Below, one piece after another: positions 60,269-64,000 of a stretch of DNA of 64,000 nt. The position numbers and the translations under genes are program-made. The DNA comes from Luteibacter sp. Sphag1AF (GTDB lineage Bacteria; Pseudomonadota; Gammaproteobacteria; Xanthomonadales; Rhodanobacteraceae). The stretch is taken from assembly GCF_014192715.1 (NCBI RefSeq), contig NZ_JACHYH010000002.1:1-64000 (forward strand). Direction: 5' to 3'. Position 1 is the first letter of the stretch. Every line of letters starts with the position of its first letter. The notes beneath the pieces were generated by a model. The model ran no database searches, had not been told where the DNA came from, and worked only from the letters and a program-made list of their open reading frames with translations.

Positions 60269-60628
60269 TTACATCGTCTGGGTCGGACGCTCGGAAGAAA
60301 GGGTGCCTGCAAGCAGGGCTTCGATGCGTGCGCGGGCCGCTTCGCCGTCGCCCGTTTCGTTGAACTGCACGCCAATTCCCGCAGTACGGTTGCCCTGAGC
60401 GCCAATCGGGGTGATCCAGACCACCTTGCCAGCCACGGAAAGTCGCTCGTTCTCGTCGATCAGGGTCACCAGCAGCACGACCTCATCGCCAAGGTTGTAA
60501 CGCTGCGCCGTGGGTGCGAACAGGCCGCCACCCTTCAGGAAGGGCATGTAGGCAATGTAGAGGGCGTTCACGTCCTTGATCTTCAGGGACAGAATGCCCT
60601 GACGAGGCGCGGCTACTGGATGAGTCAT
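60269..60628 (-). CDS. pilZ: PilZ-domain type IV pilus control protein
   Basis: A 119-aa protein of the founding PilZ type, needed for type IV pilus assembly. It starts with RQGILSLKIKDVNALYIAYMPFLKGGGLF and has VAGKVVWITPIGAQGNRTAGIGVQF and the end TQTM, very close to Xanthomonas PilZ as I recall it. The c-di-GMP motif RxxxR is not evident, in line with this class that binds PilB and FimX instead. It lies 91 bp after a PIG-L gene rather than directly behind holB. Confidence 0.9.
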   Translation of the reverse strand: MTHPVAAPRQGILSLKIKDVNALYIAYMPFLKGGGLFAPTAQRYNLGDEVVLLVTLIDENERLSVAGKVVWITPIGAQGNRTAGIGVQFNETGDGEAARARIEALLAGTLSSERPTQTM

Positions 60629-60719
60629 TCGAAAGGGTCCCCGGGGTCACAGCCATCGTAGCGACGGGGCAGGCCTGCCGACAAGCGCCGCGTATCCCCT
60701 GCGCCGCCAGCCGGCCAGA

Positions 60720-61646
60720 TCAGCCCTGCCCTTCGACCCAGCCAAAGTGGTCGAAGATCCAGGGCGAGGCGATGTCGGCGGTGAGCTTCACAAAAGAGGG
60801 CCCCGGGGCATCGCGCAACAGAAGCACCCAGTCCTCCCCTACCCGCTCCAGCGGTGCCTCGTGCCAGGCCATGTCGCGCACACCCAGATCGTCCGCAGCA
60901 ATGAGGCGCAGCCGCTTCTGCCACCACGCCGAAGGCCGCCAGGGCAGCACAAGCCGCCGGTTCGCCTTCTGCGCGACGAGGCTGGCGAACGCCTCCGGCC
61001 GCCCGGCCAGGGCCAGCATGCGCCGACGACTGAGGGTGACCTGGCTGACGTGGGCAAGCACAGCCTGACGCTTGGCCGACTGAAGCGCTGCGTCATGCGG
61101 CAGCACCAGGGTGACCGGATCGGGCGTCTTGCCATGCACGTGGAAGGTAAGCACGCGCGCAGCCATGCCCTTGCGCGCAAGCGCCAGGCGGGCGAGCACG
61201 TGACCGGCACTGTGATCGGGGTGGGTGTCTTTCAGGGACGGCAGCACGATGAGGTCCGGCCGGATCGACTCCAGCAACCGCCCGATGGCGTCTACCGATT
61301 TGCCGTGGCGCTGGCGCAGCTCGGTCGTCACGCCCATGTCGTGCCAGCCAAGGGCATGCAGGGAGTCTGCCGACAGGCCAAGGGTCGCGAGCGCGCCCTC
61401 CACCTCGGCGCGCCGCCGCACGCCCCAGCGTTTGCGCGCAGCGGCATCGATGACCAGGCGGCGCTCCATCCAGCGCTGCGGCCATGGGTTGTCGTCCCCA
61501 TCGGTGAGCAACAGCACGTCGACCCGACCGCCGGCCGCCAGTACACGCTGGATCAGCACACCAGCCGCCAACGACTCGTCGTCCGGATGAGGCGACACGA
61601 CCAGCAGACGGGTCGAGGCGTCCAGCATGAGATCGGGAGTTGGCAT
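60720..61646 (-). CDS. PIG-L/LmbE-family deacetylase
   Basis: A 308-aa zinc hydrolase of the family that removes acetyl groups from N-acetylglucosamine conjugates. Motif H-P-D-D in VSPHPDDESLAAG (about 18-30) and HPDHSAGH (about 140-147) supply the metal ligands and base. No signal peptide. The C-terminal third (about 200-308) is an extra part without family likeness I can name. Its ATG overlaps the holB stop (TGATG), so it is coupled to holB. The substrate is unknown. Confidence 0.82.
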   Translation of the reverse strand: MPTPDLMLDASTRLLVVSPHPDDESLAAGVLIQRVLAAGGRVDVLLLTDGDDNPWPQRWMERRLVIDAAARKRWGVRRRAEVEGALATLGLSADSLHALGWHDMGVTTELRQRHGKSVDAIGRLLESIRPDLIVLPSLKDTHPDHSAGHVLARLALARKGMAARVLTFHVHGKTPDPVTLVLPHDAALQSAKRQAVLAHVSQVTLSRRRMLALAGRPEAFASLVAQKANRRLVLPWRPSAWWQKRLRLIAADDLGVRDMAWHEAPLERVGEDWVLLLRDAPGPSFVKLTADIASPWIFDHFGWVEGQG

Positions 61647-62581
61647 CAATGCCAGGCCGCGAGCAATTCCAGCAGCACCAGATCCGCGCGAAGCGGGCCA
61701 CGCAATGACTCACGCGCCCGGTTGGCGAGGCCATACCAGTCATCCAGCGCTTCGTCACTGAGGGCGCTGTCGAGCGGCGGTTTGCGCCCTTCGGCCCGGG
61801 CACGCAGTTCGTCGGTGGCCGCCTGTGCCGCAAACCAGAGGTAGCGTGCCGGATCGGCACCTTGCCAGCGCCTGGCCATTTCGACCGCGTCACCACGGCC
61901 CGTCGCCAGGGCCTGAAGGTCACCGCGCACTTCAGAACGCTGCTTGAGGGCGCCATCGGCAGCCCAGGCCTGCGCCAGCCCTGGATTGCCCCCCGCCGCG
62001 AGCAACGCCGCCGACGGATCGCGCACGCCCTGCGCCGTGAGCCACGCCAGCGATTCTTCCGGCGAGGGAGCAACAAAGTCGATGCGCTGGCAACGACTGC
62101 GGATCGTGGCAGGAAGCCGCGACGGCGCATCCGCCACCAACACCAGCAGGGTGGCCGTGGAAGGCTCTTCCAGCGTTTTCAGCAACGCGTTGGCGGCCGC
62201 CGCATTCATGGCGTCTGCCGGGTCGATGGTAGCGACCTGCCAGCCACCGAACTGGCTGGACATGGCCAGCCGCTGCGACAGCTCGCGAATCTGATCGACC
62301 ACGATCTCGCTGCGCTGCACACCATCCTTGCGCAGGCCGAAGCTCAGGCGGACAAAGTCAGGATGCGTGCCTGCCACGAAGAAGTGGCAGCTGCGGCACT
62401 CCCCGCAGGGCATGCCGTCGTGCGGATTCTGGCAGAGCAGCCCCTGGACGAAGGCGGTCAGGAATTCGCGTTTGCCAAGCCCCGCAGGGCCGGCGAGCAA
62501 CAAGGCGTGCGGCAGTGCATCGCGCTGGCGGCGCGCCTGAAGGCGCTGCCAGGCTTCGTCGTGCCACGGTCGCAATGTCAC
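61646..62581 (-). CDS. holB: DNA polymerase III subunit delta'
   Basis: Clamp-loader subunit of the replicative polymerase. The 311-aa protein has the AAA+ fold with Walker A-like GPAGLGKREF, the zinc cysteines in CQNPHDGMPCGECRSC, and the SRC motif RSRCQRIDF. It overlaps tmk by 4 bp and is followed without a gap by the PIG-L gene. Confidence 0.93.
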   Translation of the reverse strand: MTLRPWHDEAWQRLQARRQRDALPHALLLAGPAGLGKREFLTAFVQGLLCQNPHDGMPCGECRSCHFFVAGTHPDFVRLSFGLRKDGVQRSEIVVDQIRELSQRLAMSSQFGGWQVATIDPADAMNAAAANALLKTLEEPSTATLLVLVADAPSRLPATIRSRCQRIDFVAPSPEESLAWLTAQGVRDPSAALLAAGGNPGLAQAWAADGALKQRSEVRGDLQALATGRGDAVEMARRWQGADPARYLWFAAQAATDELRARAEGRKPPLDSALSDEALDDWYGLANRARESLRGPLRADLVLLELLAAWH

Positions 62582-63237
62582 GGCGTTACCTCGTCAAAAA
62601 GTGGCGCCAGTGCCAGGGCTGCCTGCGAAAGCACGCCCAATGGCGTGTCGCTGGCGTCCAGCAGGCGGAAACGGGCGGGGTCGGCATGGGCGCGGGCGCG
62701 ATAGGTTTCGCGGATGCGTTCAAAGAAGGAGTCGCCTTCCACCTCGATGCGATCCGCCTCACCGCGACCCGCAGCACGCGCGCGGCCGTCACTGACGGGC
62801 AGATCAAGCAGCAGCGTGACATCGGGCACGACGCCCGCCACTGCCCACTGCTCAAGATCGGCAATGCGCTGCACAGGCTGTCCGCGACCACCACCCTGAT
62901 AGGCATAACTGGCATCAGTGAAGCGGTCGCAGAGCACCCAGTGGCCTGCGGCCAATGCCGGCTCGATGACCTCGCGAACCAGTTGCGCGCGCGACGCGAA
63001 CATCAGCAACAGCTCGGCTTCGGCAAACAGGTGAGTCTGCGCCGCATCCAGCACGATGGCGCGGATGGCTTCGCCGACGGGCGTGCCGCCCGGTTCGCGG
63101 GTCATGACCGGCTCTACACCGTGAGCGCGCAGGTGCTCGCGCAGCCCCGCCAGCAGCGTGCTTTTGCCCGCGCCCTCGCCGCCTTCCAGCGTGATGAGAC
63201 GACCGCGTGTGATGGATTTCGATGAATTCACTGGCAA
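62578..63237 (-). CDS. tmk: Thymidylate kinase
   Basis: Phosphorylates dTMP to dTDP. The 219-aa protein has the P-loop EGGEGAGKST, the DR-Y motif DRFTDASYAYQGGGR and a LID arginine region (DGRARAAGRG). The P-loop/LID arrangement is that of gram-negative enzymes. Overlaps the mltG end by 10 bp. Confidence 0.95.
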   Translation of the reverse strand: MPVNSSKSITRGRLITLEGGEGAGKSTLLAGLREHLRAHGVEPVMTREPGGTPVGEAIRAIVLDAAQTHLFAEAELLLMFASRAQLVREVIEPALAAGHWVLCDRFTDASYAYQGGGRGQPVQRIADLEQWAVAGVVPDVTLLLDLPVSDGRARAAGRGEADRIEVEGDSFFERIRETYRARAHADPARFRLLDASDTPLGVLSQAALALAPLFDEVTP

Positions 63238-64000
63238 CGCTTCAACTGGAAACAGGCGACGGCCTTATTGTGCTCGTCGAGAGTGGATGAGAACACATGA
63301 CTGCCGTCGCCTTTCGCGACGAAGTACAGCTCCGTGCCGTCAGCAGGATGCAACGCCGCCTCAATCGCCGCCTTGCCCGGCAAAGCGATGGGCGTGGGCG
63401 GCAGGCCCGCGCGGGTATAGGTGTTGTACGGCGTGTCGGTGGTCAGGTCGCGCTTGTGCACGTTGCCATCGTAGCTGGCGCCCAGTCCATAGATGACACT
63501 GGGATCGGTCTGCAACAGCATGTGCAGGCGCAGGCGCCGCACGAAGACGCCGGCGATGCGCGGGCGCTCGTCGGCCCGGCCGGTTTCCTTCTCCACGATG
63601 GACGCCAGAATCAGCGCCTCGTAGGAGCTGGCCAGGGGCAGGTCCTTGTCGCGCTTGTCCCACGCTGCATCCAGCGTTTTGGTCATGGCGACATACGCGC
63701 GCTTCATGATGGCCGATTCCGTATCGCCCTTCACATACGCATAGGTCTCAGGCAGGAAGCGCCCTTCGGGCATGTCACCTTCGGCACCCAAACGCTTCAT
63801 GATCGCCGCATCATCCAGGCCAGCCGTGTCGTGAGCAATGGTGTCGACCGAGGCAAGCGCACGACGCATGTCGGCAAATGTCCAGCCATCCACAATGGTG
63901 AGATTGCGCTGCATGACCTTGCCGCTGGCCATGTTGGCCAGCAGGTCGCGCGGCGTCATGCCCGGCACCAGGGCGAACTCGCCGGCATGCAGGCGCCCGG
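63228..64000 (-). CDS. mltG: Endolytic murein transglycosylase MltG, 3' part
   Basis: Cuts nascent peptidoglycan glycan strands at the inner membrane. Only the C-terminal ~257 codons are inside the window; the frame stays open to the right edge (AGEFALVPGMTPRDLL before the first internal ATG). The catalytic glutamate is in ASIVEKETG, and MLLQTDPSVIYGLG and NTYTRAGLPPTPIALPG are the family motifs. The mltG-tmk-holB order is standard in gammaproteobacteria. Confidence 0.9.
   Translation of the reverse strand, partial: GRLHAGEFALVPGMTPRDLLANMASGKVMQRNLTIVDGWTFADMRRALASVDTIAHDTAGLDDAAIMKRLGAEGDMPEGRFLPETYAYVKGDTESAIMKRAYVAMTKTLDAAWDKRDKDLPLASSYEALILASIVEKETGRADERPRIAGVFVRRLRLHMLLQTDPSVIYGLGASYDGNVHKRDLTTDTPYNTYTRAGLPPTPIALPGKAAIEAALHPADGTELYFVAKGDGSHVFSSTLDEHNKAVACFQLKRCQ

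Overview
The window looks like a chromosomal segment of a high-GC gammaproteobacterium of the order Lysobacterales (Xanthomonadales), most likely a Rhodanobacteraceae member such as the Dyella/Luteibacter/Rhodanobacter group. The reasons are the xanthomonad-type protein sequences (PilZ, NuoB, SucA), the gene order (mtnA-gtrA-gyrA; rimP-nusA-infB-rbfA-truB-rpsO-pnp; nuoA-N; mltG-tmk-holB-pilZ) and a class III PHA synthase pair. Genus is an inference; no marker gene such as 16S rRNA is present.

Layout. 1-308: a gene-free edge with two ~110-bp direct repeats. 309-9.4 kb: cysK, the ribosomal oxygenase roxA with a small partner gene, then the 2-oxoglutarate dehydrogenase set sucA-sucB-lpdA and a LOG-family gene. 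9.4-12.2 kb: a PilH-like response regulator and stress proteins (CbpA-type DnaJ, Hsp20, peroxiredoxin). 12.2-18.6 kb: gyrA, gtrA, mtnA and phaE-phaC. 18.6-28.1 kb: the translation/RNA operon rimP-nusA-infB-rbfA-truB-rpsO-pnp on the minus strand, with a clear promoter, a premature-terminator hairpin in the rimP leader, a terminator-like hairpin after infB and a long hairpin in the rpsO leader.

28.2-44.9 kb: an accessory block lying between rimP and an initiator tRNA/nuo operon that I recall as neighbours in xanthomonads. It holds a convergent pair of zinc-ribbon genes, a membrane serine-hydrolase homologue that has lost all its catalytic motifs, lipoproteins, a HigBA toxin-antitoxin pair with a palindromic promoter-operator, an orphan TolC, hydrolases, and, at its core, a catabolic cassette: OprB-type porin, LysR regulator, galD-galB-galC-ligI and a DctA-like symporter. 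Together these would import a dicarboxylate, open 2-pyrone-4,6-dicarboxylate (PDC) to 4-oxalomesaconate, tautomerise, hydrate and cleave it to pyruvate and oxaloacetate. No ring-cleavage dioxygenase is present. Two pairs of ATGC-N7-GCAT boxes, each pair with exactly 30-bp pitch, stand before the porin and before galD, which suggests one LysR regulon.

45.0-60.3 kb: tRNA-fMet with its own near-consensus promoter, then all fourteen nuo genes of NADH:quinone oxidoreductase (complex I), minus strand, nuoA to nuoN. 60.3-64 kb: pilZ, a PIG-L deacetylase inserted between holB and pilZ, holB, tmk and the 3' part of mltG, which runs off the right edge. I saw no insertion sequence, CRISPR array or rRNA.
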